A DNA stretch of 64,000 nt from Longimicrobium sp. (GTDB lineage Bacteria > Gemmatimonadota > Gemmatimonadetes > Longimicrobiales > Longimicrobiaceae): contig DASUYB010000065.1 in assembly GCA_036377595.1 (NCBI GenBank), positions 1-64,000 of the forward strand, written 5' to 3'. Numbering within the stretch: the stretch's first letter is position 1; every line of letters starts with the position of its first letter. Below are positions 10,639 to 22,800 of the stretch, in pieces. The notes beneath the pieces are model-generated. The model made no database searches, was not told the DNA's origin, and saw only the letters and a list, made by a program, of their open reading frames with translations. The position numbers and the translations under genes were made by a program.

Positions 10639-13600
10639 ATGGACCGCAGGAACGTAGAGGACGTTTATCCGCTGTCGCCGCTGCAGCACGGGCTGCTCTT
10701 CCACGCCGTGCTGCGGCAGGGCGCGTACTGGGAGCAGTTCCCGCTGCTGCTGCACGGGCCCGTCGACGCGGACGCGCTGGAGCGCGCGTTCCGCGGCGTC
10801 GTGGCGCGCCATCCCGCGCTGCGCACCGGCTTCGTGTGGGAGAACGTCGCCCAGCCGCTGCAGGTGGTCTACCGCGTGGCCGAGCCGCCCGTCTCGCGGC
10901 ACGACTGGACGCGCGCGGCACAGTGGCGCGCGGAGCTGGCCGCGCTCCTCGACGCCAACCGCGCCGCCGCCCGCGACCTCAAGCGCGCGCCCCTGGTCCG
11001 GCTCGACCTCGCGCGCGTCGGCGCCGAGGAGACGGTGATGCTCCTCGGCTTCCATCACCTGGTGATGGACGGCTGGTCGTTTCCCATCGTCGTGGACGAG
11101 CTGATCCGGCTGTACCGCGCCGAGATCACCCATCACCCCGCGCAGCTGCCGCCGGCGCCGCGCTACCGCGCCTACGTGGCGTGGCTGCAGGCGCGCGACG
11201 CGTCGGCCGACGAGCGGTTCTGGCGCGCGGCGCTCGACGGCTTCGCCGAGCCCACGCCGCTCCCTCTCGACGGCAGCGGCGCCGGCGCCGGCGGCGACGA
11301 GCAGGCGCTGGAGACGCTCGTGGTGGGCGACGAGGCCAGCGCGCGCATGGCCGCCGTGGCGCGCGAGCTCGGCGTCACCCCCGCCACGCTGGCGCAGGCC
11401 GCCTGGTCGCTCGTCCTGGCGCGCTTCGCCGGCGCGGACGACGTGGCGTTTGGCACCACCATCTCCGGCCGCCCGCCCGAGCTGGCCGAGGTGGGGGGGA
11501 TGGTGGGGCTGTTCATCAACACCATCCCCGCCCGCGTCCGCCTGGACGCAGGCGCGCGGCTGGGCGAGTGGCTGCGCGGCATCCACCGCGCGCAGGCCGA
11601 GGCGCGCGAGCACGGCTACGCGTCGCTGGTGGACGTGCAGGGATGGAGCGCCGTGCCGCGCGACCGCTCGCTCTTCGAGTCGCTGCTGGTCTTCGAGAAC
11701 TATCCCACCCCCGCGGACGACGACGTGGGGCCGCGCGTGTCGCCGCTGCCCAGCGCGGAGCGCAGCACCTACGCGCTGACGCTGACCTGCGGCCCCGGCC
11801 CGCACGGCTTCGAGCTGCGGCTGGCGTACGAGACCGCGCGCTTCGACGCCGTCGCGGCGCGGCGCATCCTGGCCGCGACCGCTGCCGCGCTCGACGCCGT
11901 CCGCGGCGCCGCGGACGCGCGCGTGGGCGATCTCTCCGTGCTCACCGCGGCGGACCGCAAGCGGCTGGACGCCTGGTCGCGCGGGCCGGCGCTGGCCGTG
12001 ACCGACGCGCCGGTGCACGCGCGGGTGGCCGCGCAGGCCGCGCACACGCCCGATGCCGTGGCCGTGGACGCGCTCGACGGGGCGCTGACTTACACGCGGC
12101 TGGAGGCGCGCGCGCAGGCGGTCGCCGCGGCGCTGCGGGCGCGAGGCGTGGGGCGGGGCGCGCTGGTCGCCGTCTGCCTCGAGCGCGGGGCCGATCTTCC
12201 CGCGGCGCTGCTGGGGGTGATGAAGGCGGGCGCGGCGTACGTTCCCATCGACCCGTCGTATCCCGCCGAGCGCGTGCGGTGGATGCTGGAGGATTCCGCC
12301 GCGGCCGTCGTCGTCACCACGCCCGCCATCGCCGAGACGCTGCCCGAGACGGGGGCGGAGGTGATGGCGATCGACGGGATCGTTCCCGCTCCGGATCTCC
12401 ATCTCCCCCAGGTGGATGGGGACGACGTCGCGTACGTGGTCTACACCTCGGGGACGACGGGGCGGCCCAAGGGCGCGGCCATCCCGCACCGCGCGCTGGC
12501 CAACCACTGCGCGTGGATGCAGGACGCCTTCCCGCTCGGCCCGGGCGACCGCGTGCTGCAGAAGACGCCGGTGTCGTTCGACGCGTCGGTGTGGGAGTTC
12601 TGGGCGCCGCTCGTGGCCGGCGCCACGCTGGTGATGGGCGGCCCCGACGCGCACCGCGACCCCGCCGCGCTGGCGCGGGAGACGGCGGAGCGGGGGATCA
12701 CCGTCCTCCAGCTCGTTCCCGCGCTGCTGCGCGCCGTCGTCGACGAGCCGGCGTTCGCGCGCGCGACGCGGCTGCGCCGCCTCTTCGCCGGCGGCGAGGC
12801 GCTCCCCGCCGACCTCGCGCGCCGCGCCGCCGATCTCCATCCCCGGGCCGAGATCGTGAACCTCTACGGCCCGGCGGAGGCGTGCATCGACGCCGCCGCG
12901 CACCGGTTCGGCGGGGACGGCGGGGCGATGGTCCCGCTCGGGCGGCCCATCTCCAACCTGCGCGCGTACGTGCTCGACGGCGCGCTGTCGCCCGTTCCCC
13001 CCGGCGCGCCCGGCGAGCTCTATCTCTCCGGCCCGGCGCTGGCGCGCGGCTATCTCCATCGCCCCGCGCGGACCGCCGCGTCGTTCCTCCCCGACCCGTT
13101 CGCGGAGGCGCCCGGCGCGCGCATGTACCGCACGGGCGACGTGGCGAGATGGACCGAAGTGCGAGAGTGCGAAAGTGCGAAAGTGCGAGAGGGAGACGAT
13201 TCCACTTTCGCACCCTCGCACCCTCGCACTTTCGCACTCGACTTCCTCGGCCGCGCCGACGCGCAGGTGAAGCTCCGCGGCGTCCGCATCGAGCCGGGCG
13301 AGGTGGAGGCCGCGCTGGCCGCCCTCCCCGGCGTGCGCGAGGCCGCCGTCGCCCTGCGCGGCGAGCGCCTGGTCGCCTGGGTGGCGGGGGATGAGGATGC
13401 CGTCGCGGCCGACGCGCTGGCGCGGGCGCTCCGCGCTCGGCTCCCCGAGGCGATGGTGCCGTCGGTCTTCGCCACGGTCGACGCGCTGCCGCGGACGGCG
13501 GGGGGGAAGATCGACCGGCGCGCGCTTCCCGATCCCGCGCCCGCCGCGGCGGCCGAGTTCGTGGAGCCGCGCACGGAGACGGAGCGCGCCATCGCGGAGA

Positions 13601-13878
13601 TCTGGCGGCAGGTGCTGGGGATCGACCGCGTCGGCGCGGAGGACTCGTTCTTCGCGGCGGGCGGGCACTCGCTGCTGGCCATGCAGGTCGCGTCGCGGGT
13701 GAAGGCCGCGCTGGAGACCGACGTTCCCCTGCGCGTGCTGTTCGACCACCCGCGCCTGTGCGACCTGGCGGCGTGGATCGACGCCCAGCGTGAGGCCGAG
13801 TTGCAGGCGCTGCTGGCCGAGCTGGACGCGATGAGCGACGAGGAGGCCGCCGCCCTCGCCGACGTGGGAGAGGGGTGA
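10639..13878 (+). CDS. Non-ribosomal peptide synthetase, one module C-A-T (NRPS-B), predicted Gln
   Basis: This 1079-aa protein begins MDRRNVEDVYPLSPLQHG, the short COM-acceptor-like start of a DCL condensation domain. That is expected because NRPS-A ends with an epimerisation domain. C domain about 8-440 with HHLVMDG (His140); A domain about 455-955 (TSGTTGRPKG near 603); T domain Ser1011 (AAGGHSL). The specificity code reads DAWQFGLIDK, which I remember as a glutamine code. Between motif A7 (YRTGDVAR) and A8 (LGRADAQVK) the normal short linker is replaced by an in-frame palindrome insert at 13156-13240. The C-terminal tail LDAMSDEEAAALADVGEG is acidic, as in PKS-1, PKS-2 and NRPS-E. The stop overlaps the region of the next start (2 bases before the ATG of NRPS-C), so the two are probably translationally coupled. 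Confidence 0.93.
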   Translation: MDRRNVEDVYPLSPLQHGLLFHAVLRQGAYWEQFPLLLHGPVDADALERAFRGVVARHPALRTGFVWENVAQPLQVVYRVAEPPVSRHDWTRAAQWRAELAALLDANRAAARDLKRAPLVRLDLARVGAEETVMLLGFHHLVMDGWSFPIVVDELIRLYRAEITHHPAQLPPAPRYRAYVAWLQARDASADERFWRAALDGFAEPTPLPLDGSGAGAGGDEQALETLVVGDEASARMAAVARELGVTPATLAQAAWSLVLARFAGADDVAFGTTISGRPPELAEVGGMVGLFINTIPARVRLDAGARLGEWLRGIHRAQAEAREHGYASLVDVQGWSAVPRDRSLFESLLVFENYPTPADDDVGPRVSPLPSAERSTYALTLTCGPGPHGFELRLAYETARFDAVAARRILAATAAALDAVRGAADARVGDLSVLTAADRKRLDAWSRGPALAVTDAPVHARVAAQAAHTPDAVAVDALDGALTYTRLEARAQAVAAALRARGVGRGALVAVCLERGADLPAALLGVMKAGAAYVPIDPSYPAERVRWMLEDSAAAVVVTTPAIAETLPETGAEVMAIDGIVPAPDLHLPQVDGDDVAYVVYTSGTTGRPKGAAIPHRALANHCAWMQDAFPLGPGDRVLQKTPVSFDASVWEFWAPLVAGATLVMGGPDAHRDPAALARETAERGITVLQLVPALLRAVVDEPAFARATRLRRLFAGGEALPADLARRAADLHPRAEIVNLYGPAEACIDAAAHRFGGDGGAMVPLGRPISNLRAYVLDGALSPVPPGAPGELYLSGPALARGYLHRPARTAASFLPDPFAEAPGARMYRTGDVARWTEVRECESAKVREGDDSTFAPSHPRTFALDFLGRADAQVKLRGVRIEPGEVEAALAALPGVREAAVALRGERLVAWVAGDEDAVAADALARALRARLPEAMVPSVFATVDALPRTAGGKIDRRALPDPAPAAAAEFVEPRTETERAIAEIWRQVLGIDRVGAEDSFFAAGGHSLLAMQVASRVKAALETDVPLRVLFDHPRLCDLAAWIDAQREAELQALLAELDAMSDEEAAALADVGEG
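13156..13240. repeat. In-frame A7-A8 palindrome, copy 1 (NRPS-B)
   Basis: The left arm is built of octamers of the GTGCGAAA/GTGCGAGA type and the right arm is its near reverse complement (TTCGCACCCTCGCAC...). It is translated VRECESAKVRE, a short loop GDDS, then TFAPSHPRTFAL. The loop is the shortest of the nine copies. Confidence 0.9.
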
Positions 13879-13880
13879 CG

Positions 13881-16800
13881 ATGGCCGACGCGACCGACCG
13901 CCTGGCCGGCCTCTCGCCCGAGAAGCGCCGCCTGCTGGAGATGCGCCTGCGGATGGCCCGGCAGGCCGCGTCCTCCGGCGACCCCGGCACGCTCCAGCCC
14001 CGGGCGCGGCCCGACGGCACGGCGCCGCTCTCCTTCGCGCAGCAGCGGCTGTGGGTGCTGGAGCGGATGGCGCCGGGCGAGCCCACCTGGAACATCCCCA
14101 CGGCCATGCGCCTGCGCGGCGCGCTCGACATCTCCGCGCTGGAGCGCGCGCTCGACGCGCTGCGGCGGCGGCACGAGTCGCTGCGCACCACCTTCGCCGA
14201 GCGCGAGGGGCGGGCGGTGCAGGTCGTCCACCCCTTCGCCCCCGTCCCCCTCCCCGTTGACGACCTGTCCGGGCTCGGCCCGGAGGCGCGGGTGGCCGAG
14301 GCCACGCGGCGCGCGCAGGCCGACATGGACACGGGGTTCGACCTGGAGGCGGGGCCGCTCTTCCGCGCGCGGCTGCTGCGCCTGGGCGACGACGACCACG
14401 TGCTGCTGATGTGCGTCCATCACATCGTCAGCGACGGGTGGAGCATGGGAGTGATCCAGCGCGAGATGGAGCGGCTGTACGCCGCCTTCGCCGCCGGGCT
14501 TCCCGATCCCCTCGCGCCGCCGGCGCTGCAGTACGCGGATTACGCCGCCTGGCAGCGCGAGCAGCTGTCGGGCGAGCGGCTGCAGGGCGCGATCGACTTC
14601 TGGCGGCGCGCGCTGGACGGCGCCCCGCCCGCGCTGGAGCTGCCGGCCGACCATCCCCGCCCGCGCGCGCAGCGCAACCGCGGCGCGCGCACCTACGCCG
14701 GGCTCCCGCGCGAGGCCACCGAGCGGCTGCGCGAGCTGGCGCACGCCGAGAACGCCACCCTCTTCGCCGTGCTGCTGGCGGCGCTGCGCGTGGTCCTCAC
14801 CCGCTGGAGCGGCGAGGACGACGTGGTGATCGGCACCCCCGTGGCCGGCCGCACCAGGGTGGAGACGGAGGCGCTGGTCGGCTACTTCATCAACACGCTG
14901 GCGCTGCGCACGCCGCTGGCTGGCGACCCGTCGTTCCGCGCGCTCCTGCGCCGCGAGCGCGACACCGCGCTGGACGCATTCCAGCACCAGGAGCTCCCCT
15001 TCGAGCGCGTGGTGGAGGAGCTGAAGGTGCCGCGCGATCCGGCGCGCAGCCCCGTGTTCCAGGTGATGTGCTCGCTGGCCAACGCCACCGGCGGCGGCGC
15101 GCCCGCCTTCGCCGGGGTGAAGGTGGAGCCGGTGGAGGTGGAGCTCAGCTTCAGCAAGTTCGACCTCTCCTTCGAGGCGCACGACCTGGCCGAGGGGCTT
15201 GCGGTGGCCTGCGACTACGACACCGCGCTGTTCGAGAAGGCCACCGCGCAGGCGCTCGTGGACCACCTCGTCCTCGTCCTCGCCCGCGCCGCCGGGTCGC
15301 CCGACGCGGCGGTCTCCGCGCTGGCCGCCGGGCCGCGGGGCGTGGCGGAGACGGCGCTCGAGCGCGCCTCCGCCGCCTGCGCGCGCGGCGAGACGGTGCC
15401 GGCGCGCTTCCTGGCTTGGGCGCGGCGCGCACCGGACGCCCCCGTACTGGCTTGGCGCGATGGGGGGATGAGGTACGCGGAGCTCGCCGCGCGCTCCGGC
15501 GCGCTGGCCGCGGATCTCCGCGCTGCCGGCGCGCGCGCGGAATCCATCGTCGGCGTCTATGCGGACTGGTCGCCGGAGCTGGTGGTGGCGCTGCTGGGGG
15601 TGATGCGCAGCGGCGCCGCGTATCTCCCGCTCGACCCGTCCCTTCCCGCCGAGCGCATCGCGTGGCTGCTGGAGGATTCGGGCGCCCGCACGATCGTCAC
15701 CACGCCCGCGCTCCGCGATCGCATCTCCTCTGATCTCCCCGTCGTGCTGGTGGATGCGTCCGCGGCGGCGGGGGACGAGGGGGAGGGGGACGAGGAGATC
15801 GATCCCGCTTCCGCCGCGTACCTGCTGTACACGTCGGGGACGACGGGGACGCCGAAGGGGGTGGTCGTACCGCACGGCGCGGCGGCGGCGCACTTCGCGG
15901 CCGTCGCGGAGGCGTTCGGGCTGCGCGCGGACGACCGCGTGCTCGGCTTCGCGGCGCCGTCGTTCGATCCGTCGCTGGAGCAGGTGCTGGCGCCGCTGGC
16001 CGTCGGCGCGTCGGTGGCCGTGCGCGACGCGGAGCCGTGGGCGCCGGCGGAGCTGCCGGAGCGGCTGGCGGCGCTCGGCGTCACCGTCGCCAATCTCCCC
16101 ACCTCGTACTGGCACCAGCTCGTCCGCGACGCGGACGCCGCGGCGGCCACGAAGCAGGCGGTGCGCCTCCTCGTCGCCGGCGGCGAGGCGATGCACCCCG
16201 ACGCGGCGCGCGCGTGGGACGCCCTTCCCGGCGGCGCCGCGCTGCTGAACGGCTACGGGCCGACCGAGGCCGTCGTCACCGCCGCCGTCTTCCCCGTCCC
16301 CACCGGCTTCGCGGACGCCGATCCCGCGCGGATGCCGATCGGCGCGGCGGTGGGCGGGCGCGAGCCGCGCGTACTGGACGCGGCGCTGCGCCCGGTGCCC
16401 GACGGCGTGCCGGGCGAGCTGTATCTCGGCGGCTTCGCGCTGGCGCGCGGCTACCTCGGCCGCCCCGCGCTGACCGCGGCGAGCTTCGTCCCCGACCCGT
16501 TCTCCGCCACGCCCGGCGCGCGCATGTACCGCACGGGAGACCGGGTGCGATGGACGAAAGTGCGTGAGTGCGAAAGTGCGAAAGTGCGAGAGTGCGAAAG
16601 TGCGAAAGTGCGAGAGTGCGAAGGTGATCCGCACGGCGCCGAAACCACTTTCGCACCCTCGCACCCTCGCACTTTCGCACTCGATTACCTCGGCCGCGCC
16701 GACGCCCAGCTGAAGATCCGCGGCGCGCGCGTGGAGCCGGGCGAGGTCGAGGCCGCCCTGCGCGCGCTCCCCAACGTCGCCGACTGCGCGGTCGCCGCGC

Positions 16801-19800
16801 GCGCGGACGCCGCCGGGGCGATGCGGCTGGCGGCGTACGTCGTTCCCCGCGGCGCGTTCGATCCGGCGGCGGTGCGCGCGGAGCTGTCGGCGCGGCTCCC
16901 CGCCTATCTCGTCCCCTCCGCCATCGTCGCCGTCGACGCGCTGCCGCGCACGGCGACCGGGAAGATCGACCGCCGCGCCCTCCCGTCCCCCGACTTCGGC
17001 GCGGCGCGCGCTTCCCGCGGCGAGGCGCCCGCGACGCCCGACGAGGAGCTGCTGGCGGCGATCTGGCGCGAGGTGCTCTCCATCGACGCCGTGCACGCGG
17101 GCGACGACTTCTTCGAGCTGGGCGGCCACTCGCTCCTCGCCACCCAGGTGGTGACGCGCGTGCGGGCCGCGTTCGGGGTGGAGCTGCCGCTGCGCGCGGT
17201 GTTCGAGGCGCCCGTGCTGCGCGCGCAGGCCCGCCGCATCGCCGAGCTGCGCCTGGCGGGTGAAGGCGCGCCCGCCGGGCCCATCCCGCGCGCGGACCGC
17301 GCGCGGCCGCTCCCTCTCTCCTTCGCGCAGGAGCGCCTCTGGTTCATCGACCAGCTGGAGCCGGGGAACGCCGCGTACAACGTTCCCGTGGCGCTGGAGC
17401 TGCGCGGCGCGCTCGACGTGGCCGCGCTGGAGCGCGCGCTCGGCGAGGTCGTCCGTCGCCACGAGCCGCTGCGCACCGTGTTCGCGCACGACGGCGACGC
17501 GCCCACGCAGGTGGTCCAGCCGTTCGCCGGCTTCCCTCTCCCCGTCGCCGATCTCACGTCGCTGCAGGGAGATGAGAGAGAGGCGGAGACGGAGCGCATC
17601 CTCGCCGACGAGGCCACGCGCGCGTTCGACCTGGCCACCGGGCCGGTGCTCCGCGCGCGGCTGCTGCGGCGGGGGGATGGAGATCACGTCCTCTCCCTCG
17701 TCCTGCACCACGTCGCGACGGACGCGTGGTCGTCGGGGGTGCTCTTCGGCGAGCTGGCGGCGCTGTACGACGCCTTCCGGCGGGGCGACGAGTCGCCGCT
17801 CGCCGATCTCCCCGTGCAGTACGCGGACTTCGCGGCGTGGCAGCGCGGCTGGCTGCGCGGCCCGGCGCTGGAGCGGCAGGCGGCGTACTGGCGCCGCAGG
17901 CTGGCCGGCATCCCCGCGGTGCTCGACCTCCCCGCCGACCGGCCGCGGCCGGCGGTGCAGGACCTGGCCGGCGCGCTCCTCCCCTTCTCCCTCCCCGCGG
18001 ACGCGGTGGCCGGCGCGCGCGCGCTGGCCCGGCAGGAGGGCGCCACGCCGTTCATGGTGCTGCTGGCCGCCTTCTCCGCGCTCGTCCACCGGCTGACGGG
18101 CGAAGAGGACGTGGTCGTCGGCACGCCCATCGCCAACCGCATGCGGCCGGAGCTGGAGCGGCTGGTCGGCTTCTTCGACAACACGCTGGCGCTGCGGGCC
18201 GACGTGTCGCGCGACCCGGGCTTCCGTGCGCTCCTGGCCCGCGTGCGCGAGACCACGCTCGAGGCGTACGCGCACCAGGACGTGCCCTTCGAGAAGCTGG
18301 TCGACGAGCTGAAGACCGAGCGCAGCCTGAGCCACACCCCGCTCTTCCAGGTGATGCTCACGCTGCAGAACGCGCCGACGGCATCCGCCGTCCCCGCGCT
18401 CGGCGAGGTGGAGGTTCTTCCGCGCGCGGTGGAGACGGGGACGTCGCGCTTCGACCTGACGCTGATCCTGGCCGAGTCGCCCGACGGCGGTATGGGCGGA
18501 TGGGCCGAGTACGCGACCGCGCTCTTCGACGAGACGTCGATCGAGCGGCTGACGCGGCACCTCGGCGCGCTCCTCGGCGCCGCCGTCGCCGCGCCCGACG
18601 CGCCGCTCTCGACCCTGTCCTTCCTGTCCCAGGAGGAAGAGGAGCAGGTCGTCCGCGGCTTCAACGCCACCGACCGCCCGCGCGCGGCGGAGACGGTGCA
18701 TGCGCTCGTTTCCGCGCAGGCGGCGCGCACGCCGGACGCGGTCGCCGTCGAGCAGCGCGGCGAGCGGGTGACGTACGCCGAGCTGGAAGCGCGCGCCAAC
18801 CGCCTCGCGCACCGGCTGCGGCGGCTGGGCATGGGCCCCGACGCGCGCGTGGCCGTCGCCATGGAGCGGTCGATCGAGATGGTTGTGGCCACTTTGGCCA
18901 CTCTCAAGGCGGGCGGCGGCTACGTCGCGGTCGACCCGAACTATCCCGCGGACCGCGTGGCCTACATGCTCGCGGACAGCCGCGCCGCGGTCGTCGTCAC
19001 CACCTCCGCCGTGGCCGCGCGGCTGCCGGCGAGCGGCGCGGCGGTGCTGCGCGTCGACGCCGAGCGCGACGCCATCGCCGCCGAGCCGCCGGACGACCCG
19101 CGCGTGCCGGTCGATCCCGAGAACCTCCTCTACGTCCTCTACACCTCGGGGTCGACGGGGAAGCCGAAGGGCGCCGCGCTCCCGCACCGCGCGCTCGCCA
19201 ACCTCCTCCGCTGGCAGACGGAGCGGTGGGGGATCGGCGGGGAAGGGGATGGAGCCGGTGTGGAGGGGGCGAATGAATTCGCTGCAACAACCACACGAAG
19301 TCTGCCTTCGCAGACTACCGGCGACGGCGCGGACGCCGCCGCGGCGCGCGCGACGGCCCCCGCGCGGACGCTGCAGTTCGCGTCCCTCTCGTTCGACGTG
19401 TCGTTCCAGGAGATCTACTCGACGTGGGCGAGCGGCGGCACGCTCGTCCTGATCGACGACGACACGCGGCGCGATGCCGAGGCGCTGATCGCGCACCTGC
19501 GGGAGCATCGCGTCGAGCGGCTCTTCCTCCCCTTCGCCGCGCTGCAGAACCTGGCGGAGACGGCGGAGGGGATGGACGCGCGCCTCCCCGATCTCCGCGA
19601 GGTGATCACGGCGGGCGAGGCGCTGCGGTCTACGCCGCAGCTGCGCGCGTTCTTCGCGGCCAATCCCCAGGCGCGGCTGGAGAACCAGTACGGGCCGTCG
19701 GAGACGCACGTCATCTCCGCCCACCTGCTGGAGGGTGACACGGAGGCGTGGGCCGCGCTCCCGCCGATCGGCGCGCCGGTGGACAACACGCGGCTGTACG

Positions 19801-22800
19801 TGCTCGACGCGCGGATGCGCCCCGTCGCCGCCGGCGTGCCCGGCGAGCTGTACGCGGGCGGCGCCAACCTGGCGCGCGGCTACCTGGGCCGCCCCTCGCT
19901 CACCGCGCAGAAGTTCGTCCCCGACCCGTTCGGCGCGCCGGGCGGACGGCTGTATCGGACGGGCGACCGGGTGCGGTGGACGGAGTGCGAAAGTGCGAAG
20001 GTGCGAGAGTGCGAAAGCGACTCATCGCGCGACGGAACCACTTTCGCACCCTCGCACTCTCGCACTTTCGCACTCGAATACCTCGGCCGCACCGACTTCC
20101 AGGTGAAGATCCGCGGCTTCCGCGTGGAGCCGGGCGAGATCGAGGCGGCGCTCACCGAGCACCCCTCCGTCGTGCAGGCCGCCGTGGTCGTCCGCGGTGA
20201 GGGGGCGGGGAAGCGCCTGGCCGCGTACGTCGTTCCCGCCGCGGGGATGGCGCCGTCGATCGCCGACCTGCGCGCGCACCTGGCGGCGAATCTCCCCGAG
20301 TACATGGTGCCCACGGCGTGGCGGGTGATGCCGTCGCTGCCGCTGACGCCCAGCGGGAAGGTAGACCGCCGGTCGCTCCCCGAGCCCGAGGCCATGCCCA
20401 CGGCCGCGCACGTGCCGCCGCGCACCCCCGCGGAGCGGATGGTGGCCGACGCGTGGGAGGCGGTGCTCGGCGTCCGCCCCGGCGCGCACGACAACTTCTT
20501 CGACCTGGGCGGGCACTCGCTGCGCGCCACGCAGGTGGTCGCCCGCATCCGCCGCGCGTTCGGCGTGGACCTCCCCCTCCGCGCGCTCTTCGAGGCGCCC
20601 ACGGTGGCGGGGCTGGCCGAGCGCGTCACCTCCGCCCGCCGCGGCGGCGACGCCCATCTCCCTCCGCTCGTCCCCACCGAGCGCGGGCGCACCTCGCCGC
20701 TGTCGTTCGCGCAGCAGCGCTACTGGTTCGTGGAGCGGATGGGCGCCGCCGGGCCCGCCTACAACATGCCGATGGAGCTGCGCCTCCACGGCCGCCTCGA
20801 CCTCGGGGCGATGGAGGCCGCGCTCAACGCCCTCGTCGCGCGGCACGAGGCGCTGCGGACCACCTTCCACTTCCGCGACGGCGCGCCATTGCAGGAGGTG
20901 GCGCCGGAGCTGTTCATCCCCCTTCCCGTGACCGACCTGTCCGCGCTGGGAGAGTCGGAGCGCGATGCGGAAGCCGCGCGGCGCGGCGAGGCGGAGGCGC
21001 GCACGCCGTTCGACCTGGCCGCGGGGCCGCTGATCCGCTGGCAGCTCCTGCGATTGGGGGAGGAAGAGCACGAGCTGCTGCTGAACATGCACCACATCAT
21101 CTCCGACGGCTGGTCGATGGGGGTGCTGTTCCGCGAGCTGGGCGCGCTCTACGCCGCCGCGCTGGAGGGGCGGGGCGATCCGCTGCCGCCGCTGGCCATC
21201 CAGTATCCCGACTACGCCGCCTGGCAGCGCGAGCGGATGAGCGGCGAGGCGCTGGAGCGCGAGCTGGCGTGGTGGCGCGAGCGGCTGGAGGGCGCGGCCA
21301 CGCTGGCGCTTCCCACCGACCGCCCGCACCCGCCGGTGCAGAGCTTCCGCGGCGCCTCGCACCCGTTCGACATGCCGCCGGAGCTCGTCGCCCGCGTCGA
21401 GGCGCTGGCCCGCGCGGAGAACGCCACGCCGTTCATGGTGCTGCTGGCCGCCTTCCAGGCGCTCCTCGCGCGCTGGTCGGGGACGGAGGACGTGGTGGTC
21501 GGCTCGCCGGTGGCCGGGCGGGTGCCGGAGGAGACGGAGGGGCTGATCGGCACCTTCGCCAACACGCTGGCGCTGCGCACCGACCTCTCCGGCGACCCGA
21601 CGTTCCGCGCGCTGCTGGAGCGCGTGCGCGAGCGCGTGGTCGACGCGTACGCGCACCAGGACCTCCCCTTCGAGCGGCTGGTGGAGGAGCTGAAGGTGGA
21701 GCGCAGCCTGAGCGTGCACCCGCTCTTCCAGGTCGTGTTCTCCATGCACGCGCAGGGCGCCCCCGCGCCCGCTCTCCCCGGCCTGCGGGTGGAGATGCGG
21801 GAGGGGCAGACGTCCACGGCCAAGGTCGATCTCCTCCTCGCCCTCGCCCACGCGGACGGGCGGATGGCCGGCGTCTTCGAGTACGCGCGCGACCTGTTCG
21901 ATCCGGAGACCATCGAGCGCCTCTCCGCGCACTTCGAGGTGCTGCTCGACGCCATCACGCGCGCGCCGGGCGAGCGCATCTCCGCGCTGCGGGTGATGAG
22001 GGAGGACGAGGAGGCGTACGTCCTCCGCGCGCTGAACGACACGGCGGCCGATCATCCCCGCGGCCTGGGGATCCACCAGCTCTTCGAGGCGCAGGCGGAG
22101 CGCACGCCGGACGCGGCGGCCGTGGTCCACGCCGGCGCGCGCTGGACGTACGCGGCCGTCGAGTCGCGCGCGAACCGGCTGGCGCGGCGGCTCCGCGCGC
22201 TGGGGGTGGGGCCGGAGGTGAAGGTGGCCGTCTGCATGGAGCGCACGCCGGAGCTGGTGGTCGCGCTCTACGCGGTGCTGAAGGCGGGCGGCGCGTACGT
22301 CCCCGTGGACCCCGCCTACCCGGCCGACCGCATCGGCTTCATGGTGGCCGAGTCGGGCGCGCCCGTGGTGCTCACCCACGCCTCGCTCGCGGCCTCGCTC
22401 CCCGCGACGGGCGCCCGCGTGCTGCGCGTGGACGCGGACTGGGAGGCGGAGGTCGCGGGGGAATCGGACGCGCGGCTGGATCTCCCCGCGGACGAGCGGA
22501 CGCTGGCGTACGTGATCTACACCTCGGGGTCGACGGGACGGCCGAAGGGGGTGCAGATTGAGCATCGCAGCACCGTCGGCCTGCTGCACTGGCTGCGCGG
22601 GCACGTGTCGGACGACGAGCGGCGGGCGGTGCTGGGATCGACCTCCGTCTCCTTCGACGTGTCCATCGCGGAGATCTTCGGCACGCTGTCGTGGGGCGGC
22701 ACCCTCGTCCTGGTGCGCGACGCGCTGGCGCTGCGCGGGGTGGACGAGCCGGTGGCGCTGGCCAGCATGGCGCCCAGCGCGGCCGCCGAGCTGCTGCGCA

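Noticed and set aside
16556-16683. CRISPR-like array of short repeats
   Set aside because: The octamers are tandem without spacers, form a palindrome and lie in frame in an A domain; no cas genes are present.
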